DNA from: Bacteroidales bacterium UBA3297
GTDB taxonomy: Bacteria; Bacteroidota; Bacteroidia; Bacteroidales; Paludibacteraceae
DNA: 64,000 nt
Direction: 5' to 3'
NCBI GenBank assembly: GCA_002362105.1
Contig: DETD01000023.1
Span: forward strand, 19,186-83,185
The notes beneath the pieces were generated by a model that saw nothing but the letters and a program-made list of their open reading frames with translations, had not been told where the DNA came from and did no database searches. How positions within the stretch are numbered: the first letter of the stretch is position 1; every line of letters begins with the position of its first letter. The translations under genes were made by a program, and so were the position numbers. Positions 46,868 through 56,689 of the stretch are shown here, piece by piece.

Positions 46868-48793
46868 ATGATTAAAGGTAGCATAACAAAAACAACACGC
46901 ACATGGATAAAGTTGTTCCATTGGTGCCAAACTCACATCAGCGACAAACAGCTCGTCATATTCCTTGCCTTTTTAGTAGGTATAGGCTGCGCTATAGCCG
47001 CCACCCTATTGAAGTCGATTGTTGAAGTGCTTCACCACTGGGTGAACACCGCATTCAGCGCAGGCAATTTGAACTACCTCTTTTTGGCGACCCCTATCGT
47101 TGGTATATTCCTGGCCAGTTCCTTCGTCAAATATATTGTAAAGGACGACATCAGCCACGGAGTAACAAAAATCATGTACGCCATTTCACGCAACAAGGCA
47201 ATCATAAAGGCGCACAACATGTGGTCGTCGGTGGTAGCCAGTTCGCTAACCATCGGATTCGGCGGTTCGGTCGGAGCCGAGGCGCCTATTGTCCTCACAG
47301 GTTCTGCAATCGGTTCAAACTTAGGCAAGCTGTTCCGTCTTGACCAGAAAAAACTGATGTTGTTGGTCGGCTGTGGAGCCACCGGAGCCGTAGCCGGCAT
47401 CTTTAAGGCGCCCATCACCGGCGTGCTGTTCACCCTTGAGGTTCTGATGCTCGACCTGACCATGGCCTCAATAGTGCCGCTTATTGTCACCGCCATCACC
47501 GCAACGGTAATCACATTCTTCATTTCGGGCACCGAAAGCCAGTTCGCATTCGACACCACCGTAAGCATCATACCTAAAAACATACCCTACTATGTGTTAG
47601 AAGGTATTGTGTGCGGTTTTGTCTCGCTCTACTTTGTTAGAGGAAGCAACAAACTGGAATCCTTTTTCCGCAACATCAGCAGCCGTTGGAAGAAACTGGC
47701 GGTAGGAGGTTGTCTGCTCAGCCTGCTCATCTTCTTCATTCCACCACTCTACGGAGAAGGATACGATACTATTTCGAGTCTGATAAACGGAGACGCACAA
47801 TCGATAACCGATTCCAGCGTATTTTACGAATTCAGAGAAAACTTCTGGATGCTTTGTCTGTTCTGCCTGCTTATCGTCTTCTTCAAGATATTTGCAACGG
47901 CGGCAACCAACGGAAGTGGAGGTACAGGCGGTATATTCGCCCCTAGTTTGTTCATGGGGTGCGTATCTGGATTTGCGACAGCCAGCATCATCAACCACCT
48001 GCACATTTCCAACCTGCCAACCAAGAATTTCGCTCTGGCAGGTATGGCGGGCGTCATGTCGGGCGTTATGCACGCACCACTCACCAGCACCTTCCTTATC
48101 GCTGAAATTACCGGTGGTTACGGGCTCTTCATCAGTATTATGACGGTAGCGGTAACCGCCTACATCACCATTCGAACCTTCGAGCCACACAGCCTCTATG
48201 CTATGCGTCTGGCACAAAAAGGCGAACTCTACACCCACCATATTGACAAGAATGTGCAGATGATGCTAAACATAGAGGGGCTGATAGACAAAGACTTGGC
48301 TACCATTAAGCCGAAGATGAGCCTGGGTGACGTGGTAGACATCATCAAGAAATCGAACCGAAACATCTTCCCGGTGGTGGAAGACAATGTGCTAAAAGGC
48401 ATTCTCACCATCAACGACATACGAAATGTTATGTTCCAACCCGAATACTACAAGACCCTGAAGGTGGAGCAACTGATGACTGGCGCATCGGCCCTCATTT
48501 ACGTGGAAAATACGGCTAAAAAGAATGAGGTGGAGGCTGAGATAGCCGCAAAACACGCCGAACTGGAGAAAAAGGGACACACCATCTCGGCCAGCCAGAG
48601 GGAGGAAGAACAAGAACGAATTAAAGAGTTCAGCGGCGACACCGTTGACGAAATCATGAAGAAATTCGCTTATACCAAAGCTTGGAACCTGGCGGTAGTG
48701 AAAAAGAAGTCGAAAATATACGTCGGTTTCTTAAGTCGCGCCAAAGTCTTCAATGCTTACCGCGACCTGTTGCAAAAGATGAGCGAAGAATAA
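46868..48793 (+). CDS. CLC-family chloride channel/antiporter with CBS domains
   Basis: A 641-residue protein. The membrane region (about 20-440) has [22 protein letters not shown] (gating Glu in GAEAP, canonical GxEGP), [18 protein letters not shown], and [16 protein letters not shown] (canonical GxFxP). The helix-D filter motif, usually GSGIP, reads SHGVT, as in the GHGVP-type bacterial subfamily. A C-terminal CBS pair (about 455-635) is split by a charged coiled stretch (about 555-590). It likely moves Cl- or another anion, possibly with H+; whether channel or exchanger is unclear. It ends 68 bp before metH. Confidence 0.9.
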   Translation: MIKGSITKTTRTWIKLFHWCQTHISDKQLVIFLAFLVGIGCAIAATLLKSIVEVLHHWVNTAFSAGNLNYLFLATPIVGIFLASSFVKYIVKDDISHGVTKIMYAISRNKAIIKAHNMWSSVVASSLTIGFGGSVGAEAPIVLTGSAIGSNLGKLFRLDQKKLMLLVGCGATGAVAGIFKAPITGVLFTLEVLMLDLTMASIVPLIVTAITATVITFFISGTESQFAFDTTVSIIPKNIPYYVLEGIVCGFVSLYFVRGSNKLESFFRNISSRWKKLAVGGCLLSLLIFFIPPLYGEGYDTISSLINGDAQSITDSSVFYEFRENFWMLCLFCLLIVFFKIFATAATNGSGGTGGIFAPSLFMGCVSGFATASIINHLHISNLPTKNFALAGMAGVMSGVMHAPLTSTFLIAEITGGYGLFISIMTVAVTAYITIRTFEPHSLYAMRLAQKGELYTHHIDKNVQMMLNIEGLIDKDLATIKPKMSLGDVVDIIKKSNRNIFPVVEDNVLKGILTINDIRNVMFQPEYYKTLKVEQLMTGASALIYVENTAKKNEVEAEIAAKHAELEKKGHTISASQREEEQERIKEFSGDTVDEIMKKFAYTKAWNLAVVKKKSKIYVGFLSRAKVFNAYRDLLQKMSEE

Positions 48794-48861
48794 GAATAAA
48801 AATATCCAATTCTGGGACAGATGCAGGTCTTCCCTTTTTTATAAAAAAGTCAAAAGAACAG

Positions 48862-51633
48862 ATGGCAGACTTAAAAGAAGAATTGAAAAAGAGAATTTTG
48901 GTACTCGACGGTGGTATGGGTACCATGATTCAGCAATACAATTTGCAAGAAGAGGACTACCGAGGTGAGAGATTTAAAGATCTGCCAGGTCAACAGCGAG
49001 GGAACAACGACCTGCTTTGTATTACACAGGCAGACAAGATTAAAGAAATCCACACGAAATATCTAGAGGCTGGTGCCGACATTATAGAAACCTGTACATT
49101 CAACTCGCAGAGCATTTCGATGGCCGACTACCATTGCGAGCCCTACGTGCGCGAGTTCAACCTAGAGGGAGCCCGCCTAGCCCGCGAGGCCGCAGACGAA
49201 TATACACGCAAAGACCCGTCGAAGCCCCGTTTTGTTGCAGGTTCGGTAGGACCAACCAACAAAACAGCCTCTATATCGCCCGACGTGAACAATCCGGCAC
49301 TGCGAGGTGTCACCTTCAACCAACTGCGCGAAGCCTATACAGAACAGATGCTCGCGCTAATAGAGGGCGGAGTTGACGCCCTGCTGATAGAGACTATTTT
49401 CGACACCCTCAACGCCAAAGCGGCTATTATGGCCGCCGAAGACGCTATGGAGAAACTTGGCAAGAGGGTTTACCTGATGCTCTCGGCCACAGTTGCCGAC
49501 ATCAGCGGCCGTACATTGAGCGGACAAACCATGAAGGCCTTCCTGGCCTCTGTGTCGGGTGCCAACCTTCTTTCTGTTGGTTTGAACTGTTCGTTCGGAG
49601 CCCGCGACCTGAAACGCTTCTTAAAGGAGATTTCAGACAACGCCCCTTTCTACGTGAGCGCCTACCCCAACGCCGGACTCCCTAACCAGTTCGGACAATA
49701 TGACGAGACTCCTGAAATAATGGCGCCACAGATTGAGGAATACCTGCAAGAAGGGTTGGTGAACATCGTCGGCGGTTGTTGCGGTACTACACCCGGCCAC
49801 ATCGGCGCCTACCAGCAGTTTGTCAACAACTATCCTCCACGAAAACCGGTAGCAAAGAGCCACGATATGGTCCTCTCGGGCTTGGAGGAACTCGTCATCC
49901 GGTCGGTTAACTTTGCTGAGAATCCCGATGCGCCACGCTCGCTGTTCATGAACATCGGCGAACGCTGTAATGTGGCTGGTTCGAAAAAGTTTTTGCGCCT
50001 AATCAGCGAGAAGAACTACGACGAAGCCCTTAGCATAGCCCGCAAACAAGTGGAAAACGGCGCACAGGTGATTGACGTAAACATGGACGATGCCATGCTC
50101 GACGCGAAAAGCGAAATGGTCACCTTTTTGAACCTGATTGCTTCTGAACCCGAAATATCGAGACTGCCAATTATGATCGACTCGTCGAAATGGGAGGTGA
50201 TTGAGGCTGGCTTGCAGTGCGTACAAGGCAAATGCATCGTCAACTCTATATCGTTGAAGGAAGGCGAGAAAAAATTCATAGAGAAAGCTAAAAAGATAAA
50301 GGCCTACGGAGCCGCCACGGTGGTGATGGCCTTCGACGAGACTGGCCAGGCCGACACGTTCGAACGCAAGAAGGAAATCTGCAAACGTGCCTACGACCTG
50401 CTCGTCAAAGAGGCAGATTTTCCGCCAGAAGACATCATCTTCGACCCTAACGTGTTGGCAATAGCCACGGGTATAGAAGAACACAACAACTATGGTGTCT
50501 ACTTTATACAGGCGGCACAATGGATACACGAGAACCTGCCATACGCCAAAATCAGCGGCGGTGTCAGCAACCTCTCTTTCTCGTTCCGAGGCAACAACAT
50601 TGTCCGCGAGGCTATCCATTCGGTGTTCCTCTACTACGCCTACAAGGTGGGTATGGACATGGGTATTGTGAACGCCGGTATGCTGCAAGTATACGACGAC
50701 ATTCCAAAAGACTTGCTAAAGTGCGTGGAAGACGTCATCTTCAACCGTGACCCGGAAGCCACCGAGCGGATGATTGCCAAAGCCGAAGAAATAAAGGCAC
50801 AGCACAGCGGCGAAACCCAAACGGTACACGTCGACGAATGGAGAAACGGAACGCTGGAAGAGCGACTGCAATATGCATTGGTTAAAGGTATCAGCGACTA
50901 TTTGGAAGTGGACCTGAAAGAAGCGCTTGAAAAATACCCTAAAGCCGTTGAAATCATTGAAAAACCGCTTATGGACGGTATGAACTACGTTGGCGAACTA
51001 TTCGGTGCGGGTAAGATGTTCTTGCCACAAGTGGTGAAAACCGCCCGTACGATGAAGAATGCCGTCTCTATTCTGCAACCGACCATCGAGGCGCAAAATG
51101 CGAGCGGAGGCGGACAGAAAGCCGGTAAAATTGTAATTGCCACCGTAAAGGGCGACGTACACGACATTGGAAAAAACATTGTGGCTGTGATTATGGCCTG
51201 CAACAACTTCGAGATGATTGACTTGGGCGTTATGGTTCCAAGCGAGACCATTATCGAAACGGCAATACGTGAAAAGGCCGACCTTATTTGTCTGAGCGGT
51301 CTGATTACACCTTCGTTGGAGGAAATGTGCCATGTGGCCGCCGAAATGCAGAAGGCCGGACTCACGATTCCGTTGCTGATAGGCGGTGCCACCACTTCGA
51401 AAATGCACACCGCCGTGAAAATGGCTCCAAACTACAACGGTTTGGTTGCCTATATGAAAGACGCGTCGCACAGCACCTACGCGGCATCGCAACTGCTGAA
51501 TCCGAAGACCCGCGACGCCTTTATCAAGAACATTAAAGACGAACAGGTCCAGTTGCGCAAACAAAACGCTGAGAAACAAGAACAACTGATGACCTTGGAA
51601 GAGGCCAAGAAGAACAAGCTAGACCTTTTCTAA
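48862..51633 (+). CDS. metH: Cobalamin-dependent methionine synthase lacking the reactivation domain
   Basis: Transfers methyl from methyltetrahydrofolate to homocysteine. The 923-residue protein has a homocysteine domain (about 1-330; [11 protein letters not shown], zinc ligands in GLNCSFGA and [10 protein letters not shown]), a pterin domain (about 350-620; [32 protein letters not shown]), a B12 cap (about 645-740) and a B12 domain (about 745-890; [11 protein letters not shown], with His as lower cobalt ligand). It ends [12 protein letters not shown], exactly where full-length MetH enters the AdoMet-binding activation domain, which is absent. A separate activation protein elsewhere would be needed. 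The ATG at 48862 is chosen; the longer frame overlaps the CLC gene. Confidence 0.94.
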   Translation: MADLKEELKKRILVLDGGMGTMIQQYNLQEEDYRGERFKDLPGQQRGNNDLLCITQADKIKEIHTKYLEAGADIIETCTFNSQSISMADYHCEPYVREFNLEGARLAREAADEYTRKDPSKPRFVAGSVGPTNKTASISPDVNNPALRGVTFNQLREAYTEQMLALIEGGVDALLIETIFDTLNAKAAIMAAEDAMEKLGKRVYLMLSATVADISGRTLSGQTMKAFLASVSGANLLSVGLNCSFGARDLKRFLKEISDNAPFYVSAYPNAGLPNQFGQYDETPEIMAPQIEEYLQEGLVNIVGGCCGTTPGHIGAYQQFVNNYPPRKPVAKSHDMVLSGLEELVIRSVNFAENPDAPRSLFMNIGERCNVAGSKKFLRLISEKNYDEALSIARKQVENGAQVIDVNMDDAMLDAKSEMVTFLNLIASEPEISRLPIMIDSSKWEVIEAGLQCVQGKCIVNSISLKEGEKKFIEKAKKIKAYGAATVVMAFDETGQADTFERKKEICKRAYDLLVKEADFPPEDIIFDPNVLAIATGIEEHNNYGVYFIQAAQWIHENLPYAKISGGVSNLSFSFRGNNIVREAIHSVFLYYAYKVGMDMGIVNAGMLQVYDDIPKDLLKCVEDVIFNRDPEATERMIAKAEEIKAQHSGETQTVHVDEWRNGTLEERLQYALVKGISDYLEVDLKEALEKYPKAVEIIEKPLMDGMNYVGELFGAGKMFLPQVVKTARTMKNAVSILQPTIEAQNASGGGQKAGKIVIATVKGDVHDIGKNIVAVIMACNNFEMIDLGVMVPSETIIETAIREKADLICLSGLITPSLEEMCHVAAEMQKAGLTIPLLIGGATTSKMHTAVKMAPNYNGLVAYMKDASHSTYAASQLLNPKTRDAFIKNIKDEQVQLRKQNAEKQEQLMTLEEAKKNKLDLF

Positions 51634-51738
51634 AGGTCGTATGCGCAGCAGACGCGTGCAACAACCTCTGTTTTCCTTTTTTGTTCCTGCCTTTCAACGA
51701 TTGGAGATGAAAAGGGACCGAGGTTCATTATAATTTCG

Positions 51739-51746
51739 TATTTTTG
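51739..51746 (+). promoter_or_regulatory. -7 box (TATTTTTG) for the lysC operon
   Basis: Exact TAnnTTTG match 76 bp before lysC. The leader is too short for a lysine riboswitch. Confidence 0.5.
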
Positions 51747-51822
51747 CAAATAAGAGGCTTTTCAGAGAAAGGGCAGCGACTTCTTTCGGGAGAAGCCTTA
51801 AAAACTTAAAACCTGAGGTAAG

Positions 51823-53145
51823 ATGAAAGTAGTCAAATTCGGGAGTTCCGCAGTAGCCACTGCAGAAAAAATCAAGGCATCGGCAAACATAGCCGCTGCG
51901 CACAAAGGCGAGAACAACATCATAGTGGTTTCTTCCATAAAGGGGACCGCCAACTGCCTTATGGAGATAGCCGACTATCTTTACAAAAAGAATCCTGACG
52001 GCGCTAAAGAAATGACAAACGCCCTGGAACAGAAATACATGCAGCTGGTGAACGAACTTTTCACCGACAAGCAGCACGCCGACGCCATCAAGAAGGAACT
52101 TTCCGCACGTTTTGACGATATCCGCAAACTTTCGCAAGACATCTTCACCCTTTTTGAAGAGAAACGTATTGTTGCACAAGGCGAACTTTTGGTCAGCTAC
52201 CTCTTCACCGAATATTTGAAAGGTTTAGGGCTGAATGTGAAAAACATTCCTGCCCTCAACTTTATGCGCATCGACAAAAACGAAGAGCCAGACACCGTTT
52301 TCATTAAAAAGAATCTGGAAAACCAGTTGGAGACGGCTGGACATGCCGACCTGTACATCACCGAAGGCTTCATTTGCCGCAATGCCTATAACGAGACAGA
52401 CAACTTCAAGCAAGGCGGTAGCGACTACACCGCTGCACTGATAGGTTCCGTCTTACATGCCGACGAAATACAGATATGGAGCGACAAGACGGCCATCTAC
52501 CGCATCGACAACAGCATTGTGAAAGATGCGCGTCCGGTCGAGAAGCTGAACTTCGACGAAGCTGCCGAATTGGCCTACTTTAGTGCGAAGGCTCTCCACC
52601 CTATCTGCCTGACGCCAGCTAAGTTAGAGAACGTGCCAGTGAAGTTGCTCAACATCAACCAGAGCGAAGACAATGCGACACTTATCTCAACCGCATTCAC
52701 CTCGAACAAAGTAGAAGTGGTAGCGGCAAAAGACGGCATCACGTCAATCCGCATCAAGAGCAGCAGAATGCTGTTCGCCCACGGTTTCCTACGCCGTGTG
52801 TTCGAAGTTTTCGAACAGTATAAAACCTCTATCGATATGATTACCACATCGGAGATCGGAGTATCGGTGACTATCGATAACGAGAAAAAGTTGGAATATA
52901 TTCTTGACGACTTGAAAAAATTCGGAACAGTCAGCACCAACCGCAATATGACCATCATTTGCGTAGTCGGCGACCTGACCGACCAAAACAAGGGCATACA
53001 GAGCAAGGTTATTGCCGCTTTGGGAAATCTGCCTATCAGCATGATTTCATACGGAGCTTCGGGCAACAACATCTCCATTCTTATCCACAGTGAAGATAAG
53101 GAGCAAGCCCTCATTGCACTGAACAACGAATTTTTCGCTAAATAA
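51823..53145 (+). CDS. lysC: Aspartate kinase
   Basis: Phosphorylates aspartate, the entry to lysine/DAP, threonine and methionine synthesis. 440 residues: an amino-acid kinase domain (about 1-285) with FKQGGSDYTAALIG, IQIWSDKTAIYRID and FDEAAELAYFSAKALHP, then two ACT domains (about 300-440) for feedback control. The N-terminal motif reads MKVVKFGSSA instead of the usual KFGGTS; the catalytic Lys is kept. It is monofunctional, not fused to homoserine dehydrogenase. It is first in a run with lysA, a glycosyltransferase and mazG. Confidence 0.92.
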   Translation: MKVVKFGSSAVATAEKIKASANIAAAHKGENNIIVVSSIKGTANCLMEIADYLYKKNPDGAKEMTNALEQKYMQLVNELFTDKQHADAIKKELSARFDDIRKLSQDIFTLFEEKRIVAQGELLVSYLFTEYLKGLGLNVKNIPALNFMRIDKNEEPDTVFIKKNLENQLETAGHADLYITEGFICRNAYNETDNFKQGGSDYTAALIGSVLHADEIQIWSDKTAIYRIDNSIVKDARPVEKLNFDEAAELAYFSAKALHPICLTPAKLENVPVKLLNINQSEDNATLISTAFTSNKVEVVAAKDGITSIRIKSSRMLFAHGFLRRVFEVFEQYKTSIDMITTSEIGVSVTIDNEKKLEYILDDLKKFGTVSTNRNMTIICVVGDLTDQNKGIQSKVIAALGNLPISMISYGASGNNISILIHSEDKEQALIALNNEFFAK

Positions 53146-53199
53146 AAACAGAATTAACATTGGACATTCACCAAAAGGATGCCACAACACGCAAAAAAC

Positions 53200-54357
53200 A
53201 TGACAAAAGGTAATTTCCCAATCGAGAAATTGAAAGGTCAGCAGACCCCATTCTACTACTACGACGCCGCTCTGTTGAAAAAGACAGTGGAAACACTGAA
53301 AGCCTCGGCGGACAAATACGGTTTTCTACCCCACTACGCTGTAAAAGCTAACGCGAATGAGAAAGTTTTAAAGCTAATTGCAAGTTATGGCATTGGTGCC
53401 GACTGCGTTAGCGGTGGCGAAGTGTTGGCCGCTGTAAAGGCCGGATTCGCTCCTGAAAAAATTGTATTTGCCGGTGTTGGTAAAACCGACTGGGAAATTG
53501 AAGCGGCCCTCGACAGCAATATTTTCTGCTTCAACGCCGAATCGTTGCCTGAATTAGACGTCATCAACGAACTGGCAGGTAAGAAGGGCAAGATTGCGAA
53601 CATTGAGTTGCGCGTCAACCCGAATGTCGATGCCCATACACACGCTAAAATCACCACTGGTTTGAACGAGAACAAGTTCGGCATCAACCTCGAGAATCTT
53701 CCTGCAACCATCAAGTACGTTGAAGGACTGAAAAATTTGAAGTTTATCGGTCTCCACTTCCATATTGGTTCCCAAATCACCGACAACAACACATTCATTC
53801 CTCTTTGCGAAGCCATCAACAAGCTACAAGGCGAGTTACAGGCGGCTGGCGTAAAAGTCGAGAATATTAACGTTGGCGGCGGTCTCGGCATCAACTACGA
53901 AGATCCCGACGGCAATCCGGTGCCAGATTTCGAAGGCTATATGAGCACCATCAGCAAGCACCTGCAACTGTTGCCAGGCCAGCACCTGCACTGCGAGCCA
54001 GGCCGTTCGGTAGTAGCACAGTGCGGCACACTCATCACAAAGGTCACTTATGTAAAAAAAGGCACTGTAAAGCAGTTCGCAATTGTAGACGCCGGCATGA
54101 CCGACCTTATCCGTCCTGCTCTTTACGATGCCTACCACAAGATTGAGAACATTACCTCAGACGCGCCAGCCGAGAAATACGATGTAGTCGGCCCTATCTG
54201 CGAGTCGAGCGATGTATTCTTGAAAGACAACGAGATGAACGGAACTAAACGCGGCGATCTGTTGGCTATTCGTTCAGCGGGTGCCTACGGCGAAATCATG
54301 GCCTCACGCTACAACCTCCGCCAGTTGCCTGGCGCATACCTGTCGACTGAATTATAA
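53200..54357 (+). CDS. lysA: Diaminopimelate decarboxylase
   Basis: Converts meso-DAP to lysine with pyridoxal phosphate. 385 residues: PLP-lysine in HYAVKANANEKVL, GADCVSGGEV, GLHFHIGSQI, NVGGGLGI, the CEPGRSVVAQ phosphate loop, and ICESSDVF plus SAGAYGE near the end (substrate and PLP contacts from the partner subunit). The ATG at 53200 fits the family N terminus (KGNFPIEKL...TPFYYYD); an ATG at 53179 with AAAGG just before it is an alternative. It follows lysC by about 50 bp and is probably in the same operon. Confidence 0.94.
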   Translation: MTKGNFPIEKLKGQQTPFYYYDAALLKKTVETLKASADKYGFLPHYAVKANANEKVLKLIASYGIGADCVSGGEVLAAVKAGFAPEKIVFAGVGKTDWEIEAALDSNIFCFNAESLPELDVINELAGKKGKIANIELRVNPNVDAHTHAKITTGLNENKFGINLENLPATIKYVEGLKNLKFIGLHFHIGSQITDNNTFIPLCEAINKLQGELQAAGVKVENINVGGGLGINYEDPDGNPVPDFEGYMSTISKHLQLLPGQHLHCEPGRSVVAQCGTLITKVTYVKKGTVKQFAIVDAGMTDLIRPALYDAYHKIENITSDAPAEKYDVVGPICESSDVFLKDNEMNGTKRGDLLAIRSAGAYGEIMASRYNLRQLPGAYLSTEL

Positions 54358-54380
54358 AGAAGACTACAAACTAAACTCAA

Positions 54381-55562
54381 ATGAGCGAACTTATACAACA
54401 GTTGGTTGAAATGGAATTCGGCTACCAGTTGCTACTGGGAGCCGTGCTTCTGTTTCTCTTCATCCAGCTGTACTATTATTTCTATTACTTTGCAGCTCCA
54501 ATCCGCAAGTTAAAAAAAGACTTTTCAACGAAAAGTTCGGGCAAACGTCCTAACGTTTCAATCATCGTCTGTGCACAGAACGAGCAAGAGAACCTACAAG
54601 CCTTCATTCCGAAACTGTTATCGCAGAAGTATTCTGCGAAATTCGAAGTGGTGGTGGTCAACGATGGTTCAACCGACGACAGCATCGACGTATTAGAGCG
54701 TTTGGCGCAGGAGCATAGCAATTTGAAAATCAGTTTTCTGCCAAAAGCAGCAAAGTATATGAGTAGGAAGAAGATGTGTCTTTCTATTGGTATTAAAGCT
54801 GCCGCATACGACACGCTGGTTTTCACCGACGCCGACTGTAAACCAACCAGCGACCTGTGGCTCGACAGCATAGCCCGTCACCACAGCAACGAGAACAACG
54901 TGGTGCTAGGAGCATCGCGCGTAGAGAAAACAGAAGGAATGATTGGCGAACTTATCGACTACGACAATTTGTTCAGCACCATGCAATATATGGGCTACGC
55001 CATCTGCGGCAACCCGTTCAGGGGCACAATTCTGAACTTGTCGTACACCAAAGGCGTTTACTACAAGGCTAAAGGATTCTCGCAACATTTGAACCTTGAG
55101 TCGGGCGAAGACGACATCATTCTGAATGACGCTAACATCCAGAATGCCGAAGTTGAGTTAAGCGCCGGCTCTATAATCGTAAGCAACCGGGCCCTTACTC
55201 CTAACTCGTACCGCCATGCGAAAGAGCAGCGTCTCGACAACAAAAAGCGTTACAGTACAAGTATAAGAACCAGCCTGTTCATAGAACGTGCCAGCCGTAT
55301 GCTCTTCTACCTAACCACGCTTGTTGCAATCTTGTTGCTCGGAATCAGCACACAATGGGTAGGATTTGGAATTGCTGTTCTAGCATTCTTGCTGCGCTAT
55401 CTGGTGCAGTATTACGTATTGTCGAACAACTCAAAATGGTTGGGTACGCCAAACCATCCGTTCGGTCAAATTTTCTTCGATTTCTATTTGCCCATCTACG
55501 AATTCTACATTAACACCATTGGTCGCATAGGCCGTAAAAAATGGGAAATGTGGAGGGAATAA
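54381..55562 (+). CDS. Membrane-bound family-2 glycosyltransferase
   Basis: A 393-residue protein with an N-terminal membrane segment (about 18-38), a GT2 catalytic domain (about 50-290) and two C-terminal membrane segments. Motifs: SIIVCAQNEQENL, VVVNDGSTDDS (nucleotide-sugar binding), VFTDADCKP (DxD-like metal site) and the acceptor-side ESGEDDIILN (ED motif). It probably builds an extracellular or lipid-linked glycan; substrate unknown. It lies between lysA (23 bp) and mazG (19 bp) on the same strand. Confidence 0.85.
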   Translation: MSELIQQLVEMEFGYQLLLGAVLLFLFIQLYYYFYYFAAPIRKLKKDFSTKSSGKRPNVSIIVCAQNEQENLQAFIPKLLSQKYSAKFEVVVVNDGSTDDSIDVLERLAQEHSNLKISFLPKAAKYMSRKKMCLSIGIKAAAYDTLVFTDADCKPTSDLWLDSIARHHSNENNVVLGASRVEKTEGMIGELIDYDNLFSTMQYMGYAICGNPFRGTILNLSYTKGVYYKAKGFSQHLNLESGEDDIILNDANIQNAEVELSAGSIIVSNRALTPNSYRHAKEQRLDNKKRYSTSIRTSLFIERASRMLFYLTTLVAILLLGISTQWVGFGIAVLAFLLRYLVQYYVLSNNSKWLGTPNHPFGQIFFDFYLPIYEFYINTIGRIGRKKWEMWRE

Positions 55563-55581
55563 CAGCAACAGCACCTCTTTT

Positions 55582-56352
55582 ATGGCTATAGGTCTTGACA
55601 AACAGAAACACGCCGACGCCCTTAACCGGCTGTTGGAAGTGATGGACACCCTGCGAAAGGAATGTCCGTGGGACAGCGTCCAGACCTGGCGTTCTATACG
55701 TCCGAACAGCATAGAAGAAATGTTTGAGTTGCTCGATGCCATAGAGCGTGACGACACCAACGAAATAAAAAAGGAGATTGGCGATGTTCTTCTGCAACTG
55801 GTTTTCTATAGTTTATTCGCCCGCGAAGAAGACAGGTTTGACCTGGCAGACGCTATCAACGCCCTTTCCGACAAACTCATCTACCGGCATCCGCACGTAT
55901 ACGGACAGAAAGAAGCCGGTAAGCAGTTGACATGGGAACAACTGAAGCAGAAGGAGAAAGACGGCAATAAAACCGTATTAGGCGGTGTTCCTGCCAGTCT
56001 GCCCTCGCTTATCAAAGCCTACCGCATTCAAGACAAAGCCAGAAATGTGGGATTTGTACGCGCCTCAAAGCACGAACTTATCACATCGATAATAGAACGC
56101 CTCCAAAAACTAGACGCCATTGAGAACGAAGATAAGAATCCTGAGATTGAAACTGAATGGGGAGGCATATTGTTCGACGTTATTGGCGCAACACGTTTGG
56201 GAAACGCGAATCCGGAAAACGGATTGGAAGCCGAATGCGGAAAATTCACCTCCCGCTTCAACAAATTGGAAGAGGCGGTAAAATCCTCTAAAAAGGACAT
56301 AAAAGACCTGACACAAGAAGAATTGAAGTCCATTTGGGAACAAAGCAAATAA
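55582..56352 (+). CDS. mazG: MazG-type nucleoside triphosphate pyrophosphohydrolase with degenerate C-terminal domain
   Basis: A 256-residue protein with two MazG-like domains; it hydrolyses NTPs to NMPs and PPi. The N-terminal domain keeps ECPWDSVQTW, the metal motif EExxE (E45, E46, E49) and KEIGD (E65, D68). In the C-terminal domain, EELGDLLF is replaced by EWGGILF (192-198), losing the metal-binding Asp, and no EExxE precedes it (IIERLQKLDAIENED). In E. coli MazG the C-terminal domain is the active one, so activity, if any, may reside in the N-terminal domain here. It is last in the lysC run, with a strong terminator. Confidence 0.9.
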   Translation: MAIGLDKQKHADALNRLLEVMDTLRKECPWDSVQTWRSIRPNSIEEMFELLDAIERDDTNEIKKEIGDVLLQLVFYSLFAREEDRFDLADAINALSDKLIYRHPHVYGQKEAGKQLTWEQLKQKEKDGNKTVLGGVPASLPSLIKAYRIQDKARNVGFVRASKHELITSIIERLQKLDAIENEDKNPEIETEWGGILFDVIGATRLGNANPENGLEAECGKFTSRFNKLEEAVKSSKKDIKDLTQEELKSIWEQSK

Positions 56353-56359
56353 AGCGAAT

Positions 56360-56400
56360 AAAGAGGTCTGAAGGCTATTTTACCTTCAGACCTCTTTCTT
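56360..56400 (+). terminator. Rho-independent terminator of mazG
   Basis: AAAGAGGTCTGAAGG (56360-56374) pairs perfectly with CCTTCAGACCTCTTT (56383-56397); a T-rich tail follows. Confidence 0.85.
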
Positions 56401-56471
56401 TTAACTGTAGTAAGCATCCAACCGGTTAAACCAACATATTGGATGTTTTCTTTTTATTACACAAATTTGCC

Positions 56472-56615
56472 TTACTGCACTTTTCTGAAAGCGTCCTCCC
56501 AGACAAACACTTCCCCACCTGTAAGGCCCCTCACAACGATGCTTATGTTGCAACCAAAAGAGCGGTTGCAAAAAGTAAACACACCATTATCAAATGTCAA
56601 TAGGTAAGCACAGAC
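56472..56615 (-). pseudogene. Possible 3' remnant of a secreted-protein gene
   Basis: A 47-codon open stretch without ATG that ends in TAA. It reads with protein-like composition: LLTFDNGVFTFCNRSFGCN and ISIVVRGLTGGEVFVWEDAF. It resembles the C-terminal beta-strands of short Bacteroidales exported domains, but the match is by eye only. No start, signal peptide or promoter remains. Confidence 0.25.
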
Positions 56616-56636
56616 TTAACGTCTCCGGCCACACAT

Positions 56637-56670
56637 AAAAAAAACGAGTACGAATGTACCCGTTTTTTTT
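56637..56670 (-). terminator. Terminator of the CotH gene
   Basis: A8/T8 arms plus CG and GTAC pairs around a GAAT loop (one A-C mismatch); symmetric and usable on both strands. Confidence 0.75.
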
Positions 56671-56689
56671 GCTATAGGTTTATTGGCGT

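Larger units (their letters stand above)
56353..56689. other. Intergenic region between mazG and the CotH gene
   Basis: About 340 bases between convergent genes, holding the mazG terminator (56360-56400), a possible gene remnant on the minus strand (56472-56615), an 8-bp inverted repeat TTGCAACC/GGTTGCAA (56548-56571) inside it, and the CotH terminator (56637-56670). Confidence 0.5.

Noticed and set aside
48682..48861. N-terminal extension of metH
   Set aside because: It overlaps the CLC gene in another frame and does not resemble MetH; the start at 48862 matches the family.
51640..51822. Lysine riboswitch before lysC
   Set aside because: The leader after the promoter box is only about 75 nt and lacks the multi-stem core.
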